Positions 8,618-17,887 of a DNA stretch of 64,000 nucleotides are shown piece by piece; position 1 is the stretch's first letter; each line of letters begins with the position of its first letter. The DNA comes from Arenicella chitinivorans. GTDB taxonomy: Bacteria; Pseudomonadota; Gammaproteobacteria; Arenicellales; Arenicellaceae. A program made the position numbers and the translations under genes. The DNA is taken from the NCBI RefSeq assembly GCF_014651515.1, contig NZ_BMXA01000001.1:1-64000 (forward strand). Direction: 5' to 3'. Below the pieces are notes generated by a model. The model was not told where the DNA came from, searched no databases, and saw only the letters and a program-made list of their open reading frames with translations.

Positions 8618-9262
8618 TTACGGTTTTTTAGCAACGATAAAAACCCATAAAGCTTTACTTGGTCGCCATTGGTGGTCGATTTCAAAGCCGGCAGCAACTA
8701 AGCTCTTGACCAGGCTTCGGACTGAAATAAATTTGACGGTTGGAACCTTCCCAAATAGCTTTCCAAGCCAGAGTAGAGGCCACAGCAGCACGTAAAAACC
8801 TTCACTTAAGCAGGCGCTGCTGGTAATGAACACACCACCTGGTTTAATGAGCTGGAATGACTTTGCAATTGCGGTATCCATGTCATCCAGTAGATGAAGC
8901 ACATTTAACCCCAGTACGGCGTCATAAGACTCGGGCGGCGAGACAAAATTATCAATCGAATCCTTTTCAAACCGAACATTCGTGATTCCAGCATTCGCAG
9001 CCTTCGCTTTTGCGATGTCGATCATTTTTTCAGAGAAGTCGATAGCGTGGACATGTTCAACGTAAGGTGCATGAATCAGCGCAGTTGACCCAGTGCCGCA
9101 ACCAAATTCAAACACACTTGATTGAGCACTAAAGTAGCGCCTACTTATCTCGAGTTTTTTCTCATAACTGGGTATATCTGAAATGGCTTGTTGGGAATAC
9201 TTGCTTGCGGCTTTATCCCAGAACTTACTTGATTTCGAATTGGTATTTTTACGGCCGGACAT
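8618..9262 (-). CDS. Class I SAM-dependent methyltransferase
   Basis: This 214-residue protein has a methyltransferase-11/25-type Rossmann core. Motif I is VFEFGCGTGSTAL (about residues 50-62), then the acidic end of strand 2 (HAIDFSEKMI), motif IV DAVLGLNVLHLLDD and post-motif IKPGGVFITSSAC. A C-terminal hydrophobic patch (FYVLLWPLLWLGKLFG) could contact a membrane or a lipophilic substrate. The substrate is unknown. It lies about 100 bases upstream of the outer-membrane barrel gene on the same strand. Confidence 0.87.
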   Translation of the reverse strand: MSGRKNTNSKSSKFWDKAASKYSQQAISDIPSYEKKLEISRRYFSAQSSVFEFGCGTGSTALIHAPYVEHVHAIDFSEKMIDIAKAKAANAGITNVRFEKDSIDNFVSPPESYDAVLGLNVLHLLDDMDTAIAKSFQLIKPGGVFITSSACLSEGFYVLLWPLLWLGKLFGKVPTVKFISVRSLVKSLVAAGFEIDHQWRPSKALWVFIVAKKP

Positions 9263-9306
9263 ATTTTATATTTCTCCACGACGTGCTTTAGAGAGCGACG
9301 CTATTA

Positions 9307-9323
9307 GACACCCATCAATCATA
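9307..9323 (+). repeat. Partial GGACACCCATCATA motif upstream of the intact LysR gene
   Basis: GACACCCATCAATCATA matches the repeat core with a small insertion. It lies about 75 bases upstream of the intact LysR gene, while the HTH-less copy has the same motif at its broken 5' end. This may be relevant to how the two copies recombined. Confidence 0.35.
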
Positions 9324-9395
9324 TTGGTTTATATGTAGTCTTAATAGCGCTATAGTTGCATTTTATTTATGCATATTTGTATGAGTTGAGCGTCT

Positions 9396-10268
9396 ATGGA
9401 ATTTGACTGGAACCACGCGCGAGCCTTTCTTGTTACCGCTGAACAGGGTTCATTATCTGCCGCGGCTCGTGTTCTCGGGCTCACGCAACCGACCCTAGGT
9501 AGGCAAGTGAACGCCTTAGAGAGGGAGTTAGGCGTCACTCTTTTTCAACGGGTGGGGCGAGGTTTAACCCTGACACAAAGTGGTGCCTACCTGCTTGAGC
9601 ATGTGAAGTCGATGGGCATGGCGGCTGGACATGTGTCTTTGGCCGCAATGGGCCAGTCACAATCTATCACGGGTACTGTGTGCATCTCGGTAAGTGAAAT
9701 CTACGCGACATTGGTGATGCCTCAGATCGTCATGGAGATAAGAGATCGAGAGCCTGGAATCACGATCGAAGTTGTCGCAACGAATGAAATCAGCGACCTA
9801 CAAAAACGTGAAGCGGATATCGCAGTGCGCGCGGTGCGCCCGACCCAGTCTGAGTTGATCACTAAAAAGATCAAAGAGATGAGCGCAACCTTTTATGCCA
9901 CGCCCGGTTACCTGCAAAAGATCGGTCCGGCGAAGACGATTCAGGACTTGACGCATGCTCACTTTATTTCAGTAGGCAGTTGCGAAGCCTATAAAAAAGC
10001 CATGGCGGGGTCAGGTTTAATGCTTACCGATGAGAATATTTCGGTGGTGTGCGAGAGTCATTTGGTTCACTGGGAAATGACAAAAATGGGCTTAGGAATC
10101 GGCCTGGTACCAACGCACATAGGCGACGCTGAACCAAGTGTACAACGAGTAATTGCTGGCCTGGATCTGATTCAGTTTCCGATTTGGTTAACGACGCATC
10201 GAGAGCTTCGCACCAGTAAACGAATTCAATTGGTATTCGACTTGCTAGCTGAGGCTCTTGCGGCTTGA
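9396..10268 (+). CDS. LysR-family transcriptional regulator
   Basis: The full-length LysR protein has 290 residues. The winged HTH spans about residues 1-60 (SLSAAARVLGLTQPTLGRQV, then FQRVGRGLTLTQSG), and the periplasmic-binding-like effector domain spans residues 88-290. It is the intact paralogue of the truncated copy at 2688-3446. The nearest family members regulate adjacent divergent operons; here the divergent neighbour is the methyltransferase at 8618-9262, about 130 bases away, a reasonable target. The effector is unknown. Confidence 0.92.
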   Translation: MEFDWNHARAFLVTAEQGSLSAAARVLGLTQPTLGRQVNALERELGVTLFQRVGRGLTLTQSGAYLLEHVKSMGMAAGHVSLAAMGQSQSITGTVCISVSEIYATLVMPQIVMEIRDREPGITIEVVATNEISDLQKREADIAVRAVRPTQSELITKKIKEMSATFYATPGYLQKIGPAKTIQDLTHAHFISVGSCEAYKKAMAGSGLMLTDENISVVCESHLVHWEMTKMGLGIGLVPTHIGDAEPSVQRVIAGLDLIQFPIWLTTHRELRTSKRIQLVFDLLAEALAA

Positions 10269-10421
10269 GGTATTCTGAGCCAAAGCGGCGAATCTCAATG
10301 CCGCCATCATGAAAAATCGGCTAGTGCATCGACTCTTGCACCAACACTTCTTTATAATACGGTCCCTTGAGGTCGTTCGTGGCCGAGCCAGTAATTATTT
10401 GACTTACCGTTTGAGGGTGCT

Positions 10422-10838
10422 ATGAAATCGTTCGGCTTTGGAAGTGTGTTTGTTCGTTTTGTGTTTGCGTTGGTGCTCGTGTTTGCGACGTACAACCCTT
10501 CTACGTATTCCTACTATCATTGGGTCGAAGGCGTGTTCCCAAAATTCACACCTGCGTTGGCGATCTGTGGTTTGTTCATTCTCATTGCGTGGGGCATCTA
10601 TTTGCGCGCCACGTTTCGCTCACTTGGCGTTCTAGGGCTTGTGTTAGCCGCTGCATTCTTCGCGAGTTTCGTCTGGTTATTCTACGACCTAGGGTGGTTG
10701 CAAACGGATAACGTCAGCGTGATGACCTGGGTGGTATTGGTGATAGTCTCGCTATTGCTTGCCATCGGTATGTCATGGTCGCACATTCGACGTCGACTCA
10801 CTGGGCAAGTGGACATTGATGATGTGGATGAAGATTAG
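10422..10838 (+). CDS. Inner-membrane protein, DUF6524-like
   Basis: This 138-residue protein has four predicted transmembrane helices (about 8-25, 43-61, 68-88 and 99-119), a conserved-looking YNPSTYSYYHW segment after helix 1 and an acidic C-terminal tail (VDIDDVDED). The start is supported by GAGGGTG a few bases upstream. Size, topology and the YNP..YSYYHW motif recall the DUF6524 family, which has no known function; that family call is from memory. It is monocistronic, followed by a dispersed repeat. Confidence 0.75.
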   Translation: MKSFGFGSVFVRFVFALVLVFATYNPSTYSYYHWVEGVFPKFTPALAICGLFILIAWGIYLRATFRSLGVLGLVLAAAFFASFVWLFYDLGWLQTDNVSVMTWVVLVIVSLLLAIGMSWSHIRRRLTGQVDIDDVDED

Positions 10839-10850
10839 TTTGGCTGATTA

Positions 10851-10959
10851 AGATTGCCACGTCGCTGCGCTTGTCAGAATGACGGTTAGGAGGAAAGCAT
10901 GAAAACGCCGTCATACCTCAAGGGCAGGCTACGCGCTTCTGAGTGCAGCGAAGAATCTC
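10851..10959. repeat. Dispersed paired palindromic repeat, full copy
   Basis: This is the clearest complete copy. AGATTGCCACGTCGCTGCGC..AATGACGG (10851-10885) is followed by CGTCATACCTCAAGGGCAGGCTACGCGCTTCTGAG and GCGAAGAATCT (10908-10957). The outer ends (AGATT/AATCT) and the inner ends (AATGACG/CGTCAT) are complementary, so the transcript could fold into a long hairpin. It lies 13 bases after the stop of the upstream gene and may help define the mRNA 3' end. Confidence 0.75.
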
Positions 10960-11061
10960 CCCGACCACAGTTCCAACCCAGCCACAACATCCAAACCACG
11001 GTCGATGATAAGATGCGCTATATCATCAATTCGGTAGCTAGGCATTGACCCAAGGTTAGTA

Positions 11062-12207
11062 ATGACGCAGCTTCATCAGTACATCATCATACTTGGTGCG
11101 TTCCAGGGAGTACTGCTGTTCGCCTTGCTCGTGGCAGACCGTCGAGTGGCTACCGCCGGTAAGTTACTGGGCGTGCATTGTCTGTTGGTTGCCCTGATTC
11201 TATTATTCCCCTTTTTACTTTTTTCTAATCAACCTGAGGCATTTAGCTGGGCGGTTGGGTGGTTGTTTTACATACCGGTGTGTCTCGGGCCGCTGTTTTA
11301 TCTATATTGTCGTACGGCGATCGTGGATCGCCCTTTGAGGCTCTCTGATTCAGTACACGCCTTGCCAGTCATTGCTTGTTATCTGCTTAATATCGATTCA
11401 ATCGTGTTTTCGGGTGACGAAATTCGAGCTTGGGTCATCGGCGCACCGGCACCGAACTGGCGTTTATGGTTGAGTGAGTATCTTCTTTTCGGATTTGCGT
11501 TTTTCTACTTTGTGTTGACGCTTGTCACGATCCGACGATTGCAGATGCAAGCGGGTAGGACACTCTCCTCAGTTGATCCAGAGATTTTTAGATGGCTATG
11601 GATTTTCGTAGGGAGCGTGTTCATTGTTTGGGTGGCTAAGCTGATTTTGTCGTTTACCAGTTTGCTTCCGCCTATTACTGTGGTGGCGACGGACGCACTG
11701 ATCGTGCTGTTTATTTACATGGTGGCGATTGCCCAATGGCGCAGTCCGAAGTTGTTTGCGGTCGAAAAACTGGCGACTGTGCAAGCACAGTTGGAAGCGG
11801 ATGAAAGGAGCGCGAAATCGGGCTCCGGTGGTATGCTCGATACACAAATCCGAGCAAGCATGATCGATGAAATCAAGCGGCATGTGGAATCAGAGGGGTT
11901 GTTTCGTGACAGTGGATTGACGCTGACGGGTCTGGCTGAGGCAACCGGCCTAAGTACGCACCACGTATCGGAATCACTGAACCAACAGGAAGGGAAGAAT
12001 TTTAATCAGTTCATTAATGACTATCGGTTAGACGATGTGGTTCAACGCCTAAAAGCTGGCGCAACGGGCACAATTTTGGAGTTGGCAATGGACGCTGGCT
12101 TTGCGTCTAAAAGCACCTTCAATACCTTGTTTAAGAGGCGTTTTGGCGTTACGCCGTCGCAATACAAGAGGGGGGTCGTGGGGGGTGAGGTTGTGACGCT
12201 ACCCTGA
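11062..12207 (+). CDS. Membrane-bound AraC-family transcriptional regulator
   Basis: This 381-residue protein has an N-terminal domain of about seven hydrophobic helices (residues ~8-225), followed by a cytoplasmic linker and a C-terminal AraC HTH (LTGLAEATGLSTHHVSESLN, then ELAMDAGFASKSTFNTLFKRRFGVTPSQYKRG). AAGG precedes the ATG. This layout is known from AraC proteins that sense a membrane or extracellular signal while holding DNA near the membrane. The next gene downstream, a GT-C glycosyltransferase, could be its target, but that is only inferred from position. Confidence 0.88.
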   Translation: MTQLHQYIIILGAFQGVLLFALLVADRRVATAGKLLGVHCLLVALILLFPFLLFSNQPEAFSWAVGWLFYIPVCLGPLFYLYCRTAIVDRPLRLSDSVHALPVIACYLLNIDSIVFSGDEIRAWVIGAPAPNWRLWLSEYLLFGFAFFYFVLTLVTIRRLQMQAGRTLSSVDPEIFRWLWIFVGSVFIVWVAKLILSFTSLLPPITVVATDALIVLFIYMVAIAQWRSPKLFAVEKLATVQAQLEADERSAKSGSGGMLDTQIRASMIDEIKRHVESEGLFRDSGLTLTGLAEATGLSTHHVSESLNQQEGKNFNQFINDYRLDDVVQRLKAGATGTILELAMDAGFASKSTFNTLFKRRFGVTPSQYKRGVVGGEVVTLP

Positions 12208-12225
12208 CAATGACGGCTCCCCAGA

Positions 12226-12352
12226 TTGTCATACTGAGCGAAGCAAAGAGTCTTAACGAGGATTGTCGCACATTGATGAGTGGGTGCTGCGTTCGGTACT
12301 CCGTTATACCTCAAGGGCAGGCTACGCGCTTTTAAGCAAAGCGAAGAATCTC
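12226..12352. repeat. Dispersed repeat, right halves
   Basis: Two right-half-like pieces occur: GTCATACTGAGCGAAGCAAAGAGTCTT near 12226-12254, and GTTATACCTCAAGGGCAGGCTACGCGCTTTTAAG..GCGAAGAATCTC near 12303-12352. They lie between the AraC-type regulator and the glycosyltransferase. Confidence 0.6.
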
Positions 12353-12434
12353 AGCCCCCCCATCGCGAGGCATTGTTTAGAAAATGCTACTGTCTCTGTT
12401 TGCGTGACTGGTGGTTCTCCCCTAGCATAATGGT

Positions 12435-13760
12435 ATGACTTCTTCTATGTCTCGCTCACTGATCCTTCAGGAACCAACTATCTCACGTGGGCGGCTCTTT
12501 GGATTTGCAGCAATTGTCTTTTTCAGCTTCCTATTGTTTTATCTGGTTAACGCGGCGACGATTCCCAGTCGATTCAGCGTTGACGACCACCTGAACTACG
12601 CCGCAACTCTGGCGCTGGCTGAGCAACACCAATTGCCCATTATTCGAATTGATACACTGGAAGCACTTGCCCCTCGGATCCAATTTTCCAATGTGGGTGC
12701 AACTCGATCTTTGCGACCACCATTGACCTACATTATTTCGGCGGGTCTCTATGCAAGCACAGAATCATTAGTGAAACAGCGGGCATTTCGAGTGCGTTTA
12801 GGGTCTGTATTACTGGGCGCGTTGGTGATCGGGTTGGTGTTCGGAAGTGCGTACTTGTTGTGTCAACATGTTGGGCTGGCATTGGCGGCGGCGGTGGTGA
12901 TTGGGCTCTCACCCAGATTTGTAATTTTGGCAAGCACCAATAACGATGATATTGGTGCGATTTTCTCAGTCGCCGCTTTGTTATTTGCCTCCTTACTGGT
13001 GACGCGCAGCAATGCGTGTGTGAGTGCGTTGTTTGCTTTCGCAATTGCCTGTGGTCTGACGTTGCAGAGTAAATATACCGCTTGGCTATGTTTGCCATGG
13101 TTCTTGTTTTACATCGCTCCCATAGTCTGGCGGCAGCGGCACAAGTTGATTCGTTGGATACCAGCCTTAATTATGAGTGCCATAGTGGCAGGGGCGTGGT
13201 GGCCGATTTGGAATATGTATCACTATGGTTGGAGTGACCCGAGCGGCTTAGACAACGCGGCAGCAGTCCAGATGTATCTGACGGACGGGGTCGCTAATCA
13301 ACGTGGTTACTGGTCTCGAGGTGTTGGTCTCGTAGACCTATTGTCGGGTCACCAATCATTTTTTGGCACAAGCTTGGCATCCATGGTCGGCTATTTAGCG
13401 TGGATTGATGTGTCACCAGTCGCGGCAGTGTATTGGTTTTATGGCGGGGTGTTAATAACCGCAATCGTGTTTTGTTTGTATCGCATACTCTTTTCATGGG
13501 ATAGGTTGGCGAGCATCGCGCTGGGAATTTTGTTCACACTGGTCGGTTTTTTTGTACACCATAACCTATTGCGTGACGTACAGCCGGATGGCCGATATTT
13601 ACTGCCCGCGCTGCTCCCGATGGTGATTATTCTTATCTCCAGAATGCGTGGGACTTCTCGTTCTAAATCGTGGTTGGCATCCTTGTTCATCACATTGGGT
13701 GTTGGCCTGTTTTCCTTGAATTATGTCAGAGTATGGCTGCATCAAGGCGTTTTCTGGTAG
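12435..13760 (+). CDS. GT-C fold glycosyltransferase (ArnT/PMT-like) membrane protein
   Basis: This 441-residue polytopic inner-membrane protein has about 10-12 helices. After the first helix comes a periplasmic loop with FSVDDHLNYAATLALAEQ, the acidic DD/DE loop expected of dolichyl/undecaprenyl-phosphate-sugar-dependent (PMT, ArnT) transferases. Further on, NNDDIGAIFSVAALL and a later DVQPDGRYLLPALLP motif match the group. Its role would be transfer of a lipid-linked sugar to an acceptor in the periplasm; donor and acceptor are unknown. An alternative ATG lies 12 bases in (MSRSLI). No other sugar genes are adjacent. Confidence 0.8.
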   Translation: MTSSMSRSLILQEPTISRGRLFGFAAIVFFSFLLFYLVNAATIPSRFSVDDHLNYAATLALAEQHQLPIIRIDTLEALAPRIQFSNVGATRSLRPPLTYIISAGLYASTESLVKQRAFRVRLGSVLLGALVIGLVFGSAYLLCQHVGLALAAAVVIGLSPRFVILASTNNDDIGAIFSVAALLFASLLVTRSNACVSALFAFAIACGLTLQSKYTAWLCLPWFLFYIAPIVWRQRHKLIRWIPALIMSAIVAGAWWPIWNMYHYGWSDPSGLDNAAAVQMYLTDGVANQRGYWSRGVGLVDLLSGHQSFFGTSLASMVGYLAWIDVSPVAAVYWFYGGVLITAIVFCLYRILFSWDRLASIALGILFTLVGFFVHHNLLRDVQPDGRYLLPALLPMVIILISRMRGTSRSKSWLASLFITLGVGLFSLNYVRVWLHQGVFW

Positions 13761-13991
13761 TTGTAGACGCTCTGAGATTGTTGTTGCGCCTTAACTGTGT
13801 TAAGACTATGTCATGTTGGGTTGGTGCTAAGCGAATAGCGGCGGTGAGCAGTGGAATTCCGCCATGCACTTGCAGCTTAGCTTTAGTGGGGGCGTTCCAA
13901 TTATCATCGTCGCAACGACGTATTTGATTGGTTCGATATAAGGGTGCGCTTGAACGATTGTCCTAATAACAACTAACTGAGAGCCCGATCA

Positions 13992-15080
13992 ATGCTGATA
14001 TCGAAATTTTGCCGCCTCGCACTGGCGTGTTTCACCACATTTTTATTCACTGCAATTCTATCGACCGCCAGTCTCGTGTATGCCGATGAGGAAACGGGGC
14101 TGTGTCCGGAAAATTTTACCGAGGGTGTGGTCACGACGGGCTACGTGGATTGTTTTCGTACGACAGGTGCCACTTCTGATCGAGAGGAGGCGGAACGTCG
14201 ACGACTAGTACGAGAGGCAGAATGCATCGCGGAACCTCGAAGTGAATTAATATTCTCTGCCGTACTCTCTAACAGTTCTGGGGATTTTTTCCCCAGCTTG
14301 ATCTGTCGTATAAATCGAGTTGTACCGGCTGGAACGATTCTGTGTCCAGACGACTCACTGGAGGTATATCGTGCTTTTGATACGTTAGCTTGCGAATACT
14401 TTGGAAGTGCTGCCAACACCATGGCGACGGCACAGCAAGCGCTTGCGCAGGACGAGGCCGCATGTCTGGCGCAAAGCGGAGGCTCTGTGCTTGTTTCCGC
14501 AGTCCGTATCGCTGAGTCACAGGACGACGATGAGCTCTTTTATTTTACTGATCTCTCTTGCGGTTTTACGATACCACCAACCGATACTTTTGAATGTCCG
14601 GTTGGCTTTGAAGAATTAAGTCGAGATGAAGATTTGCTGTCGTGTCAACGGTTGGACTCTGGTTTACCGAGCGAAACAGAAGCAAATAGAGTTAATCAAC
14701 AAGTTCGAGAAATTTGTTCCGCAACGACGGGTCAACTGGGGTCCGTTGTTTTTTCTACTGTCGTCGTTGACACGTCATTCGATCAGCCTGCTTTCACAAG
14801 TGGGGTAGAGTGCGAAATTAATCTGCCACGATATGGTGATTACGTCGATGGTGATATTCTACGAGCCTGTGATGCGACGTGCACCTTGGATATTCAAGAG
14901 GTGCGTCCATGTTTGAATGGCGGTACGGCGGGTGGGCCTGGTTGCAGCGGTGTTGCCACGAGAACTGTCACCCGTCGATGTAATACTGGTAAGGACCGGG
15001 ATGGTCTGTGTCCATTAAAAGGTGTCCCGGAGTCGAACGTATTGCCGTTACTGCTCCTAGATGATGATGAGGAAAACTAA
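13992..15080 (+). CDS. Secreted Cys-rich repeat protein
   Basis: The protein has 362 residues with a signal peptide (about residues 1-31, ending VYA before DEETG). The mature part contains three tandem modules of about 80 residues, each starting CP(E/D/V) and carrying four similarly spaced cysteines (for example CPENF..DCFR..ECIA..LICR, CPDDS..ACEY..ACLA..LSCG, CPVGF..SCQR..EICS..VECE). A Cys-rich tail (ACDATCTLD..RPCLNGG..GCSG..RRCN) resembles thrombospondin-1- or EGF-like sequence, and the C-terminus is short and acidic (DDDEEN). It is probably extracellular or periplasmic and disulfide-bonded. No named family was recognised. Confidence 0.78.
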   Translation: MLISKFCRLALACFTTFLFTAILSTASLVYADEETGLCPENFTEGVVTTGYVDCFRTTGATSDREEAERRRLVREAECIAEPRSELIFSAVLSNSSGDFFPSLICRINRVVPAGTILCPDDSLEVYRAFDTLACEYFGSAANTMATAQQALAQDEAACLAQSGGSVLVSAVRIAESQDDDELFYFTDLSCGFTIPPTDTFECPVGFEELSRDEDLLSCQRLDSGLPSETEANRVNQQVREICSATTGQLGSVVFSTVVVDTSFDQPAFTSGVECEINLPRYGDYVDGDILRACDATCTLDIQEVRPCLNGGTAGGPGCSGVATRTVTRRCNTGKDRDGLCPLKGVPESNVLPLLLLDDDEEN

Positions 15081-15150
15081 TCTTATTTTGAGACGTATAC
15101 CGAAAGATTTTCACGAGGTGAATGCAGTGAGGCGTGGGGCCTTGTCGGAG

Positions 15151-15279
15151 GTTTCCACGCTTCGTATGCAATGACGATCTTCGCTTTTCGATGCGATTAT
15201 TCTGCTCGTGACTTTGCAAACCGTTAGTTCGTCCCTGAGGTAAGGTGGCTCGGGCATTCTGAGCACAGCGAATAATCGC
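15151..15279. repeat. Degenerate dispersed repeat pair
   Basis: TTTCCACGCTTCGTATGCAATGACGATC (15152-15180) and CATTCTGAGCACAGCGAATAATCG (15255-15278) look like diverged left and right halves. They sit in the gap between two convergent genes. Confidence 0.45.
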
Positions 15280-15313
15280 CCTCGATTAAAGTCGCTGTGC
15301 TCTTGCTTCGCGC

Positions 15314-16495
15314 TTAAGCGGAATTACGGTTGTAAACCACGCCGTTGTTTTCTTCAAACGAAGAACCGAAATCGTCATCGTCGTCATCGTCCTCTTCAGG
15401 CTCTTCTACCTGTAAGGTGAACTCGGTCTTGGCCTCAAAACCATTGGCATTTTTGATTTTCAATCGCAGATTATTTGGCGAGTCAGCGTTTTTAATGGTC
15501 TCGTCTTCGCTGATTTTACCAGCTTGATACAGGCCCAGCAGTGCATCGTCGAAGGTCTGCATACCGTACTGCGCCGAGCCTTCCATTGCTTCTTTTAGTT
15601 CTTCAATGTGACCTTCACGAATCAGGTCCTTGACGCGCGGAGAGCCCGTCAAAATCTCGATCGCAGCGGCACGCTTGCCATCGACAGTTGGGATCAGACG
15701 TTGCGATATAATCCCGCGCATATTCAGTGACATATCCAGCAGCAGTTGTTTATGCCGGTCTTCCGGAAAAAAGTTGATGATTCGATCCAATGCCTGGTTG
15801 GCATTGTTGGCGTGTAGTGTCGACAAGCAAAGGTGACCGGTTTCCGCGAATGCCAGTGCATGTTCCATAGTTTCACGACTGCGGATTTCGCCGATCAGGA
15901 TCACATCGGGAGCTTGGCGCAGCGTATTCTCCAGTGCGTCTTCATAGCAAATGGTATCCACACCGACTTCGCGCTGATTCACAATGCTTTTCTTATGCGG
16001 ATGCACGAATTCAATAGGGTCTTCGATGGTGATGATATGACCCGCGTGGTTCGTATTGCGATGATCGATCAACGATGCCAGCGAGGTCGATTTACCCGAA
16101 CCAGTGCCACCAACAAACAGAATCAGCCCTCGTTTTGACATGATTAACTCAGTTAGCGATTCTGGTAAACCTAGGTCTTTAAAGTTCGGAATGTCGGTTT
16201 TGATCACCCGAATTACGATGGCGTATTCCGCGCGTTGCTTAAAGATATTGACGCGAAATCGGCCAATCTCGGGTTTGTCGATTGCCAGATTCATTTCTGG
16301 TTTGTGTTCAAACTCGCTGGCCTGTTCGGCGTCCATGATTTCAAGCGCGATTCGCTTTACATCTGCCCCTGAAAGTGAGTTTTTGCCAACGCGCATGAGT
16401 CGACCTTGCACTTTCATGCTCGGTGGCGCGCCAGAAGATAGATAGAGATCTGATCCGTCTTTATCGACGATCAGTCGCAATAGTGCGTCTAGCAT
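15314..16495 (-). CDS. pilU: Type IV pilus twitching ATPase PilU
   Basis: This 393-residue PilT/PilU retraction ATPase has Walker A GGTGSGKSTS (about residues 129-138), an Asp box in TIEDPIEFVH, Walker B VILIGEIRSRETM and a His box AETGHLCLSTLHANN. PilU rather than PilT is favoured by the N-terminal KDGSDLYLSSGAPPSMKVQGRL and by the longer C-terminus. The protein powers pilus retraction together with PilT at the cytoplasmic base of the machine; no pilT is in this window. The C-terminal tail (about residues 355-393) is unusually acidic, with a run of seven Asp. GGGGGAAA precedes the ATG. Confidence 0.93.
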   Translation of the reverse strand: MLDALLRLIVDKDGSDLYLSSGAPPSMKVQGRLMRVGKNSLSGADVKRIALEIMDAEQASEFEHKPEMNLAIDKPEIGRFRVNIFKQRAEYAIVIRVIKTDIPNFKDLGLPESLTELIMSKRGLILFVGGTGSGKSTSLASLIDHRNTNHAGHIITIEDPIEFVHPHKKSIVNQREVGVDTICYEDALENTLRQAPDVILIGEIRSRETMEHALAFAETGHLCLSTLHANNANQALDRIINFFPEDRHKQLLLDMSLNMRGIISQRLIPTVDGKRAAAIEILTGSPRVKDLIREGHIEELKEAMEGSAQYGMQTFDDALLGLYQAGKISEDETIKNADSPNNLRLKIKNANGFEAKTEFTLQVEEPEEDDDDDDDFGSSFEENNGVVYNRNSA

Positions 16496-16913
16496 TTGAA
16501 TTTCCCCCTACAGTAAAATTCAATTGTTTTTAAAGGATTTTTGTCAAGCTTTAATGGTAACTCATTCGCCGTCCGTTGAGGGCCAAATCAGCGAATTTTG
16601 AAGATAAATTACAGTTATCTAGAAGGCGGGAGGATTAACGATGAGATTGCCACGTCACTTTGTTCCTCGCAATGACGAGTTTGGAAGGTGTGCGGAGGTG
16701 GTTTGTTCGCAATGACTGCTGAGTGCTATGCCCGGTTGTACGCTGAGACGTTTGGGTGCTGTGCTATTCGGTTGATCTCAATGTCTGGGTAGTACCTGCG
16801 CACGAGGTTTTTCACCGGTAATGAATTAGTTGGTATTGATATGCTCGGATACTGCGTCATTCTGAGCGAAGCAAAGAAATCTATGCACGCCACGGACGTA
16901 CACACATCAATAA
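16496..16913. other. Intergenic region with dispersed repeats
   Basis: No gene was seen. The region holds a left repeat half AGATTGCCACGTCACTTTG..CGCAATGACGAG at 16644-16679 and a right half CGTCATTCTGAGCGAAGCAAAGAAATCT at 16855-16882, about 180 bases apart and inverted. It also contains the pilU promoter region near its left edge. Confidence 0.65.
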
Positions 16914-17852
16914 TCAGCCGGCACCGAGCAGACGGCCAAATATGGATTGTAAACCCGCAGCAATAACGCCTTGAGGTTTGTCGACTTTATAGCGCCGCCA
17001 TGAGGCTGAATTGTCTTTCAGGTACAGGTGTCGACGGAATGCTTTGTCGATGGCGGCATAGAGTTCTTCTGAACAGATCGGGCTGGCAAGGTACTTAAAC
17101 ACTTGGCCTTGGTTGATCAGGTCAACCGCAGTATTCGCGTCGTATTCGTGTGTCAGGGTAATGGTGACCAGCTCAGGTCGCGCTTGTTTGAGCAAATTAA
17201 TGGTGTGTAGTGTCTCTTGTTGATCGGTCAGTTCAACGATGACGACACCGACGTTGTCGCGCGTGGTGGCAGCGGTGATCGCTTGCTCAACATTCTGGGT
17301 GCTATAGACCATGATCTCGCGTTGAGTGCAAAAACGTCGAATCTGGTTGCGCACGTCCTGGTTTTGCTCAATCAAGACAATGGCTTTGCCGCGTGTCGCC
17401 GAAATAAAGGCGTCGTCTTCCCCGCCTTCGACCACGGTACCATCGCCTAAAAAAACGGTGCCGGCCGGCAGTTCCGAGGCAGTGGCGGCTTCGGCAACAA
17501 CTTCTTTGATTTCAAAGTTGTCCCACGGCTTATTAATGAATCGGTATACCTCGCCTTCATTGATGGAGTCTACGATTGCCTGACGGTCCATAAACCCAGT
17601 GAGTAAAATGCGGATTGTTTGTGGGTAAGCGCGACTGACTTCGGTCAGTAATTCACTGCCGAGCATGCCGGGCATACGTTGGTCACTCACAAGCACATTG
17701 ACATGGTTATCGGCGAGTATTTCGAGCGCTTCTTGACCGCTGTTGGCGATGAGGACGTTGTATTCGCGTCGGAACAACGCTTTCAGCGCACTGGTAATAC
17801 GCGGCTCGTCATCGACACACAGTATGGTGAACTGTTTGCTGGCTTTACTCAT
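16914..17852 (-). CDS. Response regulator with two receiver domains, the second degenerate
   Basis: The protein has 312 residues. REC1 (about residues 8-125) has the acidic pair in CVDDEPR, phospho-acceptor Asp57 in VLVSDQRMPG, Thr in LLTGF and Lys108 in FINKPWD, a RpfG/HDOD-type receiver core. REC2 (about residues 153-275) has the fold, but the acceptor position reads VVIVELTDQ (Glu instead of Asp) and the acidic pair is replaced (VLIEQNQD), so it is probably not phosphorylated. There is no DNA-binding or enzymatic output domain. It follows the histidine kinase gene by 35 bases, so the pair is a two-component system acting through protein contacts. Confidence 0.88.
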   Translation of the reverse strand: MSKASKQFTILCVDDEPRITSALKALFRREYNVLIANSGQEALEILADNHVNVLVSDQRMPGMLGSELLTEVSRAYPQTIRILLTGFMDRQAIVDSINEGEVYRFINKPWDNFEIKEVVAEAATASELPAGTVFLGDGTVVEGGEDDAFISATRGKAIVLIEQNQDVRNQIRRFCTQREIMVYSTQNVEQAITAATTRDNVGVVIVELTDQQETLHTINLLKQARPELVTITLTHEYDANTAVDLINQGQVFKYLASPICSEELYAAIDKAFRRHLYLKDNSASWRRYKVDKPQGVIAAGLQSIFGRLLGAG

Positions 17853-17887
17853 TTAATTGACATCCCCATTTTTGCTTATCTCAGCGC

